Part shown: positions 26,854 to 36,336 of the stretch, in pieces
Numbering within the stretch: position 1 is the stretch's first letter
How the letters are laid out: the number at the start of each line of letters is the position of its first letter
Assembly (NCBI RefSeq): GCF_026241255.1
Contig: NZ_JAPHNC010000001.1
Span: 124,001 to 188,000, forward strand
DNA length: 64,000 bases
Direction: 5' to 3'
Source of the DNA: Helicobacter sp. MIT 21-1697
GTDB lineage: Bacteria; Campylobacterota; Campylobacteria; Campylobacterales; Helicobacteraceae
Translations under genes and position numbers: made by a program
Notes under the pieces: generated by a model
What the model saw: the letters and a program-made list of their open reading frames with translations, nothing else
The model's database searches: none
Told to the model about the DNA's origin: nothing

Positions 26854-28200
26854 TCACATCCATTCTAAGATTCTGCTTACCTCATTTGTTTCAAAACATT
26901 TAAGCGTAGATGGTGGATTAGATGGTTTTTTAGCAAGTATGACTTTATTAAATCCATAGCTCTCAAGCTCTTTTAAGCGCGTATCAATATTGCTTACCTC
27001 TCGTATATCGCCTACGAGCGAGACTTCACCTATAAAAGCGGTTTTTGCATTCAGCACTCTATTGCGGAAGCTTGAGATGATGCTTGCAATTACGGCAAGG
27101 TCTGCGCTTGGTTCGCTGATTTTAATGCCTCCTGCGACATTGACAAAGACATCATAACGTCCTAACGGAAGTTCAAGTTTGCGCTCTAAAAGGGCAAGGA
27201 GCATATTAAGGCGATTAGTATCAAAGCCCGTGCAAGAGCGTTTAGGATAAGCAGATTCAGATACGAGTGCTTGAATCTCAATAACAAGCGCACGACTCCC
27301 TTCAAGTATCACAGCTATGGCACTCCCTGCTTGAGCACTTTTTTGTGTAAAAAAAAGTTTTGAAGCATTTTTAGCGCTTACTAATCCTCCCTCTTTCATC
27401 TCAAAAATGCCAATTTCACTTGTCGTGCCAAAGCGGTTTTTAAATCCCCTTAGCATTCTAAGCTCTCGGCTGGGGTCCCCTTCAAAATATAGCACACAAT
27501 CTACCATATGTTCTAAGATTCTAGGTCCAGCGATTGAGCCTTCTTTGGTAATGTGCCCAATGATAAAAATGCTTATATTGCGCTCTTTGGCAAGTCTCAT
27601 AAGTGCAAAAGTAACTTCGCGCACTTGCGAGATAGAACCGGGTGCAGAAGTAATATCGGGTGAATAAATCGTTTGGATAGAATCTATCACACATAGAGCA
27701 AATTCTTGCTCATTAAGTGCATTTTGAATGATATGCAAATCAATTTCATTGAGTAAAAATAATGCTTCACTTATTGCCCCAAGCCGAGAAGCACGCATTT
27801 TGATTTGTCCTGCACTTTCCTCACCGCTCACATAGAGAATCTTTTTGTGAGCTTTTTTAGCAATTTCTCCAGCGATTTTGAGTAAAAGCGTGGATTTTCC
27901 TACTCCCGGACTCCCACCTATGAGATATAGCCCACCCGGGACAATGCCTCCACCTAATACAATATCTAACTCTTCTTCAAAGGAACTAAAACGTTCAATG
28001 TTTTCAAAGCTTACTTGTGTGATAGGGATAGCATTTGATGAACTTTGAGGATTGGACTTGGTGGATTGTATGATTTTTATTTGAGTAGGCTTAAGCTCTA
28101 TAAGAGAATCCCAGCTCCCGCAGCTACTGCATTTGCCAAGCCATTTTGCACTTTGCCACCCACAAAATTGACATTCAAAAACAGAGGTTTTTTTTGCCAT
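26854..28200 (-). CDS. radA: DNA repair protein RadA
   Basis: 448-residue RecA-like ATPase that helps branch migration and processing of recombination intermediates. In order: a C4 zinc finger (CQFCGW..KCSSCGSW, residues about 10-30), Walker A GGSPGVGKSTLL, the RadA signature FKNRFGTTSEIG, and a Lon-like C-terminal domain. The ATG directly abuts the ftsY stop region; radA and ftsY share one strand and touch, so they are likely cotranscribed. Confidence 0.95.
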   Translation of the reverse strand: MAKKTSVFECQFCGWQSAKWLGKCSSCGSWDSLIELKPTQIKIIQSTKSNPQSSSNAIPITQVSFENIERFSSFEEELDIVLGGGIVPGGLYLIGGSPGVGKSTLLLKIAGEIAKKAHKKILYVSGEESAGQIKMRASRLGAISEALFLLNEIDLHIIQNALNEQEFALCVIDSIQTIYSPDITSAPGSISQVREVTFALMRLAKERNISIFIIGHITKEGSIAGPRILEHMVDCVLYFEGDPSRELRMLRGFKNRFGTTSEIGIFEMKEGGLVSAKNASKLFFTQKSAQAGSAIAVILEGSRALVIEIQALVSESAYPKRSCTGFDTNRLNMLLALLERKLELPLGRYDVFVNVAGGIKISEPSADLAVIASIISSFRNRVLNAKTAFIGEVSLVGDIREVSNIDTRLKELESYGFNKVILAKKPSNPPSTLKCFETNEVSRILEWM

Positions 28201-29081
28201 TAATTTCCTTGATAAATGCTATCAAGTAAGATTCTGACATATTCTTTAGAATCAAAAGAAACAAGATCATCTGCTTTTTCGCCTATACCAATGTATAAAA
28301 TGGGAATGTTTAGTTCGCTTACGATACTAAAGAGCGCACCGCCCTTGCTTGTGCCATCAAGCTTTGTAATGATGATACCATCAAAATCAATATTTTGTGA
28401 AAATGCTCGTGCTTGATTTATAGCCGAACTTCCTTGTGTGCCATCAAGAACAAGAAATTTGCGCAAAGGTTTGTCTCCAAGAGCCTTTTGGCTTACGCGC
28501 ACAATTTTTAAAAGCTCGTTGTTAAGATTTGTTTGGTTATGTAAGCGTCCCGCTGTATCTATATAGAGCTCATCAATATTTTTCGCAATTGCAGAATTGA
28601 TACTATCAAATGCTACTGCGCTTGGGTCGTGCATATGTTGGGTTGCAATTACTGGAATATGGAGCTTTTCTCCCCAGAGTTTAAGTTGTTCTATTGCTGC
28701 TACGCGAAATGTATCTCCTGCTGCTAGCATTACTTTTTTGTTTTGTGTTTGGGCAAGGTGGGCAAGTTTGGCAATCGTGGTGGTTTTGCCTGCACCATTT
28801 ACGCCCACAATAAGCGTTACAAGAGGCTTGGGTGGTATATTGGGCAAGTTTGATGAAGTATCTTTTATATCAAGTAATTTTAAAAGTTCTTTATTTAATG
28901 TTTCACGCGATGTGTAAGGGGGGAGGTTTTCAAGCAAAGATTCTATGAGTTCGTATTCAAGGTCGCATTCAATAAGAATCTCTTCTAGCTCTTCTTTAGA
29001 GCATTTGTCTTTTTTAGAGCCAAGAAGCGAAGTAATATTTTGAGTAGTTTTTTGAAGCGTTTTGCTAAGGGCTGAAATCAT
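28200..29081 (-). CDS. ftsY: Signal recognition particle receptor FtsY
   Basis: 293-residue SRP GTPase that docks SRP-ribosome complexes at the membrane. The NG domain is complete: GVNGAGKTTTIAKLA (G1), DTAGR (G3), and TKLDGTSKGG (G4/closing). The long acidic A domain of E. coli FtsY is missing, which is usual for Campylobacterota. It lies between radA and a thioredoxin-like lipoprotein gene; the ATG of ftsY overlaps the end of that gene by four bases. Confidence 0.93.
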   Translation of the reverse strand: MISALSKTLQKTTQNITSLLGSKKDKCSKEELEEILIECDLEYELIESLLENLPPYTSRETLNKELLKLLDIKDTSSNLPNIPPKPLVTLIVGVNGAGKTTTIAKLAHLAQTQNKKVMLAAGDTFRVAAIEQLKLWGEKLHIPVIATQHMHDPSAVAFDSINSAIAKNIDELYIDTAGRLHNQTNLNNELLKIVRVSQKALGDKPLRKFLVLDGTQGSSAINQARAFSQNIDFDGIIITKLDGTSKGGALFSIVSELNIPILYIGIGEKADDLVSFDSKEYVRILLDSIYQGN

Positions 29082-29743
29082 TGCGCTTCTTGTGTTGGGA
29101 TATTTTCCATATCTTCTTGTTCTTGTGGAGTGAGATTTTGCATCTCGCTTTGGGCTTTTGCATCAAGCTGGTCTTGAATCTGATAACGTATATCAAGCTC
29201 TATCATCTCTTCTGGCACAAGTCCTACATAATCAATGACTTTTTCCCCTTGTGTATCATAGAGTGCAATATAGCTTTGCTTGTCATCTTTATTAAGAAAA
29301 TTAAGTAGATTTTTATTATCTGTGGGAGCATAAAGCTTAAACTGCGGGTTGAGAGTATCAATTTCTTGCTGAAGATGCGCAATATCATCTTTTGGGCTAA
29401 TAGCGATGATAGAGATAAATTCTTGATATTTGTTATATAAATCCAAAATATGGAGCAATTCATTTTGGCATTGAATACAATCTTTAGAAATAAAAAAGAG
29501 CAAAGTAGGACGTTGTGTTTCACTTTTAAAAATGCTTTGAGTTTGATTTGTCTTAAAACGTAAAGATTCATTTTGAGTATTTGTAACTTCAATGCTCAAA
29601 ATCTCATCTTTATTTCCCTCAAAGCCAAAAACATCTTTGTCTCTATCACCTTCATCACTACACGCTCCTAACATCGCAATTAATAAAAGCCCCATAAGCG
29701 AGGGTGCAATATGCCCAATATTGAGAATCTGTGCTATTTTCAT
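29078..29743 (-). CDS. Thioredoxin-fold lipoprotein
   Basis: 221-residue exported protein. A lipoprotein signal with lipobox MLGAC (cysteine at about residue 28) is followed by an acidic linker and a TlpA/AhpC-like thioredoxin fold, with the redox pair CIQC in LLFFISKDCIQCQNEL. It probably works in periplasmic thiol chemistry or cytochrome c maturation, but no partner is near. The C-terminus is rich in Gln and Glu. It overlaps ftsY by four bases. Confidence 0.7.
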   Translation of the reverse strand: MKIAQILNIGHIAPSLMGLLLIAMLGACSDEGDRDKDVFGFEGNKDEILSIEVTNTQNESLRFKTNQTQSIFKSETQRPTLLFFISKDCIQCQNELLHILDLYNKYQEFISIIAISPKDDIAHLQQEIDTLNPQFKLYAPTDNKNLLNFLNKDDKQSYIALYDTQGEKVIDYVGLVPEEMIELDIRYQIQDQLDAKAQSEMQNLTPQEQEDMENIPTQEAQ

Positions 29744-29779
29744 ATTATTTAACTCTCCATTTTTAGTTTTGCCATTTTT

Positions 29780-30457
29780 ATGTTTTGGGTATCATTATAT
29801 CCAAAAAAAGGATTAACAATTACCAAACAAGACTTTAGATTAAGTGCAAAGGCACGATTAAAACAACGCTCCATTTATGGATATTTTGCAGATAAATCTT
29901 TAAATAGATTCCTTTTGTCATATCTACAAGCAAAAAGTGTTCGCAATATCCTCGTATATATGCCTTTTGGCAATGAAGTGGATATTTTTCCTCTTATTTG
30001 CGAACTTCGCAAAAAAAAATATCGTGTTTTTGTTCCTTTTATACAAGAACTTAGCTTTAAAATGATACCATTACGAATGCCGTTTCATAAAAATAAATAC
30101 GGCATTTATGAGTCAAACAATTCTATATTTAAATTAATAAAAGCTGATGCGGTGATTATCCCCGTTTTGGGCATTGATAAGCATTTTAGACGAATAGGTT
30201 TTGGGAGGGGTATGTATGATAGATTTATGTCCCATCTTAAAGGCAAAGTTCATACTATTTTCGTAGCAAGAAGTCCAAATTACGCTCCAAGCGTTATTAC
30301 AGAGCACTATGATGTGCAGGGGGATTGTTTTTTTACACCATCAGCTTTATGTATAAGGAAGCACAATGGGAGTATGGTATGCAATAGGAAGCATAATCTT
30401 TGGGTTATTAGTCGGCGTGAGTGTATATCTCATCAGCAGAAAGATATTTCATTCTAA
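29780..30457 (+). CDS. 5-formyltetrahydrofolate cyclo-ligase family protein
   Basis: Up to 225 residues. Family signs: KARLKQRS helix near the N-terminus, VYMPFGNEVDIFPLI, DAVIIPVLGID, and FGRGMYDRF (usual GYGGGYYDRF), which line the ATP and folate sites of 5-FTHF cyclo-ligase (YgfA/MTHFS). The start is unclear: ATG 29780 has no ribosome site, while AAGGA at 29808-29812 would fit an ATT at 29819. The frame runs 92 bases into rny, adding about 30 residues that are basic and unlike the family end. The natural end may have been near the rny start, so the tail may be junk or a lost stop. Confidence 0.72.
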   Translation: MFWVSLYPKKGLTITKQDFRLSAKARLKQRSIYGYFADKSLNRFLLSYLQAKSVRNILVYMPFGNEVDIFPLICELRKKKYRVFVPFIQELSFKMIPLRMPFHKNKYGIYESNNSIFKLIKADAVIIPVLGIDKHFRRIGFGRGMYDRFMSHLKGKVHTIFVARSPNYAPSVITEHYDVQGDCFFTPSALCIRKHNGSMVCNRKHNLWVISRRECISHQQKDISF

Positions 30458-31937
30458 TTCGCAAATGATTATTGAGCAGGCTAAAGCTAAGGCTAAGGCG
30501 ATTGAATATGAGGCGCAAAATATACTTCAAAATCATCATATCCAGATGAAAGAAGAGCAAATGCGCTTAAAGCAAGAATATGAGCAAGAGTGTGCAACAT
30601 TGCACAAAGATTATGAATCTCGCCTTGCTAAACTTGATAAAGAAGAAAGCAATCGTTATGCGCAACTCAATCATCAAAAGCAAGAGGTAGAAAAAGAAAA
30701 GCAAGAAATTACTGAACTTAAAGTGCGCCTTTTGCGCTCTCAAGGAGAGCAAGATAAGCTTAAGCAAGAATATCAGCATATCAAAAAAGAGATGCTTAAT
30801 GTTCTTTCAAAATATGCTCAAATGACAAGAGAGGAAGCCACGAATATTTTGCTCTCTCATCTTGAAGAGGAGCTTATTGATGAGAAAGCACTTCTTATTC
30901 GTCAATATGAAAAACAAGCGTATGAGGAGGCTAAAAAAAAGGCAAATTTTGTTTTGGCTCAAGCTACTACGCGCTATGCGGGAGATTTTGCCACTGAACG
31001 ATTGGTCAATGTGATTAATCTCCCTAATGATGAGCTTAAAGGTCGCATTATTGGCAAAGAAGGGCGCAATATCAAGACTTTAGAGACAATTAGTGGTGTT
31101 GATGTGATTGTTGATGATACACCCGGCAGCATTATTTTAAGTAGTTTTAATCTCTATCGCCGTGCTATTGCAACAAAAACGATAGAGAAACTTGTTGAAG
31201 ATGGGCGCATTCAGCCCTCACGCATTGAAGAAGTCTATGAACGCGTAAAAGATGAGATGGACGAACAAATGCGTCAAGATGGTGAAAATATCGTGCTTGA
31301 TATGGAGCTTGGTTATATGCACCCAGAATTGAAATTTTTGCTTGGTAAAATGCGCTATCGTGCGTCATTTGGACAAAATGCACTTGGGCATTCCATTGAG
31401 GTAGCTAATCTTGCGGCAATTATTGCAGGTGAGCTCGGAGGTGATGAAAAACTTGCACGAAGGGCTGGAATCTTGCACGATATTGGCAAGGCACTCACAC
31501 AAGAGCTAGGCGGTAGCCACGTAGATTTGGGCGTAGAAGTCTGCACTTGCTATAAAGAGCACCCTGTGGTTATTAATGCAATTAAAGCCCATCACGGCTA
31601 TGAGGAGATTCAGAGTATTGAATGCGCAGCAGTATGCGCAGCAGATACACTCTCTGCCGCGCGTCCGGGAGCGAGAAGAGAAGCGTTAGAGAATTTCTTA
31701 AAACGTATGCAAGATATTGAACGCATAGCTATGGATAAAATTGGCGTAAAACAAGCGTATGCAATTAATGCAGGACGCGAAGTACGCGTGATTGTGCGTG
31801 CAGATTTAGTAAGTGATGGGCAAAGTGTTATCCTTGCGCGAAAAATTGCTAAAGAAATAGAATCTACTTTGCAATATCCCGGAGAAATCAAAGTGAGCGT
31901 TATACGAGAAACAAGAGCGGTTGAATTTGCACGATGA
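30366..31937 (+). CDS. rny: Ribonuclease Y
   Basis: 523-residue membrane-anchored endoribonuclease that initiates mRNA decay. It has an N-terminal membrane helix (residues about 3-22), a long charged coiled coil to about residue 180, a KH domain (GRIIGKEGRNIKTLE..VIVDDTPG), and an HD domain with HDIGKA. ATG 30366 is preceded by AAGGA. It overlaps the cyclo-ligase by 92 bases in another frame. RNase E is typical of Gammaproteobacteria, whereas RNase Y is the form found in Helicobacter, which fits. Confidence 0.95.
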   Translation: MGVWYAIGSIIFGLLVGVSVYLISRKIFHSNSQMIIEQAKAKAKAIEYEAQNILQNHHIQMKEEQMRLKQEYEQECATLHKDYESRLAKLDKEESNRYAQLNHQKQEVEKEKQEITELKVRLLRSQGEQDKLKQEYQHIKKEMLNVLSKYAQMTREEATNILLSHLEEELIDEKALLIRQYEKQAYEEAKKKANFVLAQATTRYAGDFATERLVNVINLPNDELKGRIIGKEGRNIKTLETISGVDVIVDDTPGSIILSSFNLYRRAIATKTIEKLVEDGRIQPSRIEEVYERVKDEMDEQMRQDGENIVLDMELGYMHPELKFLLGKMRYRASFGQNALGHSIEVANLAAIIAGELGGDEKLARRAGILHDIGKALTQELGGSHVDLGVEVCTCYKEHPVVINAIKAHHGYEEIQSIECAAVCAADTLSAARPGARREALENFLKRMQDIERIAMDKIGVKQAYAINAGREVRVIVRADLVSDGQSVILARKIAKEIESTLQYPGEIKVSVIRETRAVEFAR

Positions 31938-31940
31938 GCC

Positions 31941-34028
31941 TTAAGCTTTGGCGTGCGGAGGGCGCATAGCATTCAAAAGTGCTAAAAGTGCTATGCCTAC
32001 ATCACCAAATACAGCGAGCCACATATTTGCTATACCCATAATGCCTAAGATAATGAGCACAATTTTACTTGCAAGGGCAAAGCTAATATTTTGCCAAGTG
32101 ATAGAATGAGTATGATGAGCGATTTTAAATGCCTGCACAAGCCCTTGAAGGTAATTGTGTTGCAAGATAATATCAGCACTTTCTTTGCTCACATCATTAC
32201 CACTCTCACCTGTATTGATACTTATGCCTACATCACTGCGTCTAAGCACTATTGCATCATTAATGCCATCGCCTATAAATGCACTTTTACCCTGCCACTG
32301 CTGCATAAGAGAGGCAAGTTTATCAGCTTTTTGTGCAGGCAAAAGATGTCCATAAGCGTGAGATATACCTAAGTTTTTAGCGATAGAATCTACATTGGTT
32401 TGATTATCTCCACTTAGAATTGCAAAATGCTTTATGCCATAGTGTTTGAGGGTAAGTAAGGATTGCTTAGTGTCATTTTTGAGTTTGTCTCCAATGAGAA
32501 TATATCCTACATAAGTGTTTTCAAGTGCAATGTAAATAATGGTATGAGGCGTATGTATAGGCGTAAAAGAGATATGATTTTCTTGCATAAGTGTAGCATT
32601 TCCTGCGAGAATCTCGCCCTTATTGCATACAAGTCGCACACCCTTGCCGCTTATTTCTTCATAAGATTCTATATCGCATTCATAAGAAGCTACATTTTTA
32701 ATGCACAAAGCAATGGGGTGATTTGAGTTTTGCTCTGCCAATGCGGCAAGTTCAAGCAAGTCTTGTTGCGTGTAACTTTTATTTGGGACAATGCTTAGAA
32801 TCTCAAACACACCTTGCGTGAGTGTGCCTGTTTTATCAAAGACAATATTTTTGACTTGAGCAAGGCTTTCAAGATAGATTGAACCCTTAAATAAAATGCC
32901 TTGAGCACCTGCTTGTCCAATAGCGGCAAAATATCCTAGAGGCACAGCAATCACAAGCGCACAAGGACAACTTATCATCATTACTACAAGCGCACGATAA
33001 ATCCATTCGTGCCATTGTCCATCAAAAAGAGGAGGCATTATGGCTATGCCCAATGAAAGCACAAGAATAATAGGTGTATAAATACGCGCAAAAGAAGTAA
33101 TAACTTTTTGTGTTTTGGCTTTATTTGCACTCGCTTCTTGCGTGAGTTTAGCAATTTTAGCAATATGAGAATCTTTAAAGGGTTTTTCTACACGCACTTC
33201 AAGCATAGCTGTTGTATTGATTGCTCCTGCCATAATGCTTTGTCCTTCATTTACGCTCACAGGAACGCTCTCGCCATTGATTGAACGCATATCTAAATAA
33301 CTTTTTCCTTTAAGCACTTTGCCATCAGTAGGGACTTTCTCTCCTACTCTAATGACAATTATATCTCCTACGCATAATTGCTTTGGGTGCAAGTCTTGCA
33401 CAGAGCCATTGTGCTTTTTGTGTGCTATATCGGGCATAATGTGTAAAAGTGCGTTGATAGAATCTTTAGATTTTTGCACTGCACGAGATTCTAAAAATTC
33501 ACCTACGCGAAAAAAAAGCATAACCGCCACAGCTTCGCTTATCTCACCTATGCACAATGCTGCGAGTGTGGCAAAAAACATAAGAGAGTTTTCATCAAAA
33601 AATATTTTATTTCTAAAATTTCTCCAAGTCGCGCTAAATATGGGTATCCCTGCACCTATATAAATCATACCAAGTAAAATATAAGCGACAATGGGAGGAA
33701 TATGTAAAGAATCTATGTAAAGCACAGCCATACAAAACATAAATACAGCCATACACATACCTAGAGAAAGCAATTCGCGTGAATGTTTCTTGTCTTCTTG
33801 TGGTGGGGAGATATAAGATGCAGATGCTTCTGATACGCTCACTTGCGGTTCTATATGTGTAATAGTGCGCATAACTTTTGTAAGATTATCTGTATAGATA
33901 TACAGCATATTCGTGTTAAAATCAATATTAGCTTCTTTTGTATTTGGAAGCGTATTGAGTGCTTCTTCAATGCGTTGAGCGCAACTTGGGCAGTCAATAC
34001 CTTCAAGCTTAAGAATATGTTGCTTCAT
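31941..34028 (-). CDS. cadA: Zn2+/Cd2+/Co2+-type P-type ATPase
   Basis: 695-residue P1B ATPase that pumps divalent metal out of the cytoplasm. It has one N-terminal heavy-metal domain (GIDCPSCAQRIEEAL), the membrane CPC (SCPCALVIAVPLG), the phosphorylation site DKTGTLTQG, GDGINDA, and in the last helices the FGDVGIALLALLNAMR aspartate typical of the Zn/Cd/Pb group (P1B-2). This differs from Cu pumps, which carry N/Y/MSS residues there. I chose ATG 34028 (AAGGA six bases upstream) over 34043. A -10 (TATAAT, 34057-34052) lies just upstream. CadA of H. pylori also serves nickel-dependent urease biology. Confidence 0.85.
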   Translation of the reverse strand: MKQHILKLEGIDCPSCAQRIEEALNTLPNTKEANIDFNTNMLYIYTDNLTKVMRTITHIEPQVSVSEASASYISPPQEDKKHSRELLSLGMCMAVFMFCMAVLYIDSLHIPPIVAYILLGMIYIGAGIPIFSATWRNFRNKIFFDENSLMFFATLAALCIGEISEAVAVMLFFRVGEFLESRAVQKSKDSINALLHIMPDIAHKKHNGSVQDLHPKQLCVGDIIVIRVGEKVPTDGKVLKGKSYLDMRSINGESVPVSVNEGQSIMAGAINTTAMLEVRVEKPFKDSHIAKIAKLTQEASANKAKTQKVITSFARIYTPIILVLSLGIAIMPPLFDGQWHEWIYRALVVMMISCPCALVIAVPLGYFAAIGQAGAQGILFKGSIYLESLAQVKNIVFDKTGTLTQGVFEILSIVPNKSYTQQDLLELAALAEQNSNHPIALCIKNVASYECDIESYEEISGKGVRLVCNKGEILAGNATLMQENHISFTPIHTPHTIIYIALENTYVGYILIGDKLKNDTKQSLLTLKHYGIKHFAILSGDNQTNVDSIAKNLGISHAYGHLLPAQKADKLASLMQQWQGKSAFIGDGINDAIVLRRSDVGISINTGESGNDVSKESADIILQHNYLQGLVQAFKIAHHTHSITWQNISFALASKIVLIILGIMGIANMWLAVFGDVGIALLALLNAMRPPHAKA

Positions 34029-34051
34029 AAGATTTCCTTGCATTTTGTGGG

Positions 34052-34140
34052 ATTATAACAGAAATATGTAAATATACATATAGGGGGTATATGTATAAAA
34101 TAATAGAATTTTATGCAAGAGTATAGAAATATGCTATAAT
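34052..34140. promoter_or_regulatory. divergent -10 elements of the metal ATPase and the DASS transporter
   Basis: A minus-strand TATAAT (34057-34052) would start the ATPase mRNA near 34045, giving a leader of under 20 bases. A plus-strand TATAAT (34135-34140) would start the transporter mRNA near 34147. The 150-base divergent region is AT-rich and could also hold a metal-regulator site; none was identified with certainty. Confidence 0.5.
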
Positions 34141-34176
34141 CCCCCTTTTATTTTTCTATAAATATTAAGGAATCCT

Positions 34177-35769
34177 GTGCCAAGAAGCCCCCAAGCTAAA
34201 GCAAAAGATATATCATTAACACCATCTCCCACACAGGAGAATGTCAAGATACCACAAAAGCCTAAGCAGACTAAAGATAAAGGAATGAGAAAGCCAAAAG
34301 CAAAAGATTCTACTCACATTCCACAAGCACATTTACGAGCATATAGAAGAGCAAAAGCACATAGAATGTATAAAAATTTCACACAAGCAGCCAAACGCAA
34401 AAGCATAGCCTATGAGACAATTATTGGCATATTGATAGCTCTTGCATTTGGTTTGATAGCTGCAACATTGGCGAGATTCTATCTTGAGGTATCTTTTAAG
34501 GTTTCTGCACTCCTTGGTATTATTGCTTTGCTTGTTACACTTTGGACAAATAAAGCTTTGCCTTTAGGCGTAGTATCGCTTTTGCCTATTATCCTTTTCC
34601 CAAGTTTTGGGATTTTAGATACCAAAACTGCTACACAAAATTATGCGAATCCTATCATTTATTTATTTTTGGGTGGTTTTATGTTAGCGACTGCAACAGA
34701 AAAAATTGGTTTGCATCGTATCATAGCCAACAAATTCTTAGGGCTTTTTCCAAGCACTCCAAAGGGCATTATATCTGCACTTGGATTAGCTTCTGTGGTT
34801 TTGGGCACGGCACTTTCAAACTCTACAACTGCTATTTTGCTCCTGCCTATTGCACTCTCACTTACACAAGATTATTTTTTAAAACTTCGCTTTTTGCTTG
34901 CTGTGGCTTTTGGTGCGAGTATCAGCGGGATTACTACACCTATTGGTTCGCCACCTAATTTAATATTTTTAGGATTCTTAGGAGAGTTAGGATTTGATGG
35001 CATAAGTTTTACAACTTGGATTTTTATGATGGCGCCATTAACTTGTTTAATGCTCTATGCAATGATTTATATTCTCTCACGCAATACGAGTGAATATCAT
35101 TTAGAAATAAATGTTTTTGCTGATGTAGAAGTTACTTCCACGCATAAACGACTCCTCTTTTTTATCATTGCACTTCTTGTGCTTTTATTTGTCAATTCTC
35201 CCATTAAGCCTTTTTATGATGGATTGGGCTTAAATGAGAATGTTATTTTACTTGCTTTTGGGCTTTTAATGTTTGTGCCAAAGATTGGATTTTTAGATTG
35301 GGACGATTCTAAATCAATCCCATATGAGCTTATATTCTTATTTGGTGCAGGATTTTGCATTGCCACTGCTTTTTCACAATCTGAACTTGGCGGGGCATTT
35401 GAGGGATTTTTTACTCAATTTTCAGGCTTACCTTTTATTCTATTTTTATTTTTGGCTTGTTTATGCGCTCTTATTGCCACAGGTTTTTTAAATACTACTG
35501 CACTCATTGCGATTTTATTGCCTATTGTTTATACCGCTACGCAGTCATTTTTGGTAGATAATGAATCCACAATCACAATGCTTGCCGTTACCATTTGTGC
35601 GAGTTTTTCTTTTATGATACCTATATCTACGCCGCCTAATGCTATCGTCTTCTCTCAAGGTAATATTAAAGCGTGGGATATGGTGCGATTTGGCTTTGTA
35701 TTAAGTCTTGTAGGGCTTATAGCTGTCCCAATTTTTGCTTTTATTTATTGGCGATGGTTTTTGGGATAG
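34177..35769 (+). CDS. DASS (SLC13) family anion/dicarboxylate transporter
   Basis: 530-residue membrane protein. A basic, lysine-rich N-terminal tail of about 75 residues precedes about twelve membrane helices. Two copies of the SNT-type motif are visible: GTALSNSTTAILLLPIA with SGITTPIGSPPNLIFLG in the first half, and TGFLNTTALIAILLPI with ISTPPNAIVFSQG in the second, the usual inverted-repeat layout of sodium-coupled dicarboxylate or sulfate carriers. The substrate cannot be fixed. GTG 34177 has AAGGAA four bases upstream. It is convergent with the MarR gene, five bases apart. Confidence 0.82.
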   Translation: MPRSPQAKAKDISLTPSPTQENVKIPQKPKQTKDKGMRKPKAKDSTHIPQAHLRAYRRAKAHRMYKNFTQAAKRKSIAYETIIGILIALAFGLIAATLARFYLEVSFKVSALLGIIALLVTLWTNKALPLGVVSLLPIILFPSFGILDTKTATQNYANPIIYLFLGGFMLATATEKIGLHRIIANKFLGLFPSTPKGIISALGLASVVLGTALSNSTTAILLLPIALSLTQDYFLKLRFLLAVAFGASISGITTPIGSPPNLIFLGFLGELGFDGISFTTWIFMMAPLTCLMLYAMIYILSRNTSEYHLEINVFADVEVTSTHKRLLFFIIALLVLLFVNSPIKPFYDGLGLNENVILLAFGLLMFVPKIGFLDWDDSKSIPYELIFLFGAGFCIATAFSQSELGGAFEGFFTQFSGLPFILFLFLACLCALIATGFLNTTALIAILLPIVYTATQSFLVDNESTITMLAVTICASFSFMIPISTPPNAIVFSQGNIKAWDMVRFGFVLSLVGLIAVPIFAFIYWRWFLG

Positions 35770-35774
35770 CTATT

Positions 35775-36248
35775 TTATGTAGAAGTAGTTTCTGCCCCCC
35801 CCCCCGTTAATTTATATTTTTTAAGGCTTGATTGAAGTGTGAGACGAATCCGATGAAGCACATCAAAACAAATATCAATTTCTTCTTGGGTGCATTGGGC
35901 GTGGAGGAACTCTTCTGTTTTTTTCATTTTTTCTTTCAAATATGAAACAGCACTCTTGCCACTTGGAGTGAGGGCGAGAGAGAGAGTGCGTTGGTTATGA
36001 GATGTTTGATTTTTGATACAGAATTCTTTCTTCACAAGCGAATTTACTTCGCGAGAAATGGTTGCTTTATTTTTATTTAACACTTTGGCAATCTTGCTAA
36101 TACAGGTATGGGGATTCTCTGATATGAGAATAAGTATTACACCTTGCTCAAAGCTCAGTTGATAGGTTTTGAGCTCATTAATAAAAAATGCTTGTAAGCA
36201 TCGTGCAGTCTCTCCGACTTGATGTCCAATAAAATGTTGCGTACTCAT
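35775..36248 (-). CDS. MarR family transcriptional regulator with a switchable C-terminus
   Basis: 157-residue winged-helix regulator: the recognition region ISKIAKVLNKNKATISREVNSLVKK and the wing (SHNQRTLSLALTPSGKSAV) are clear, and flanking helices would form the dimer. A G11 tract (35795-35805) lies five to six codons before the stop, so slippage leaves the DNA-binding domain intact and changes only the tail: AETTST with 11 G, a 17-residue QKLLLHK.. tail with 10, and GRNYFYIK with 12. Targets are unknown; the convergent transporter is a candidate, since MarR proteins often regulate neighbours. Confidence 0.8.
   Translation of the reverse strand: MSTQHFIGHQVGETARCLQAFFINELKTYQLSFEQGVILILISENPHTCISKIAKVLNKNKATISREVNSLVKKEFCIKNQTSHNQRTLSLALTPSGKSAVSYLKEKMKKTEEFLHAQCTQEEIDICFDVLHRIRLTLQSSLKKYKLTGGGAETTST
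35795..35805 (-). repeat. G11 homopolymer at the 3' end of the MarR gene
   Basis: Eleven C on the plus strand (6 plus 5 across the line). The tract ends 25 bases after the convergent transporter stop, inside the last codons of the regulator. Confidence 0.9.
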
Positions 36249-36322
36249 TATAAAGTTTTGATCCTTCTAAACACAAAATTTGATTTCTTATCAAGATAAA
36301 TATTGATTATAACAAAATTTGA

Positions 36323-36328
36323 TATAAT
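36323..36328 (+). promoter_or_regulatory. -10 element of rnpB
   Basis: TATAAT at 36323-36328, about nine bases before the first paired base of RNase P RNA. It is the expected distance for transcription starting at the mature 5' end region. Confidence 0.7.
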
Positions 36329-36336
36329 TTGCGCTT

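Noticed and set aside
30010-30019. A9 run in the cyclo-ligase gene
   Set aside because: Frame intact and such A runs are common in AT-rich coding DNA; no sign of switching.
35972-35984. GA dinucleotide run in the MarR gene
   Set aside because: About six units in an intact frame; too short for a convincing dinucleotide switch.
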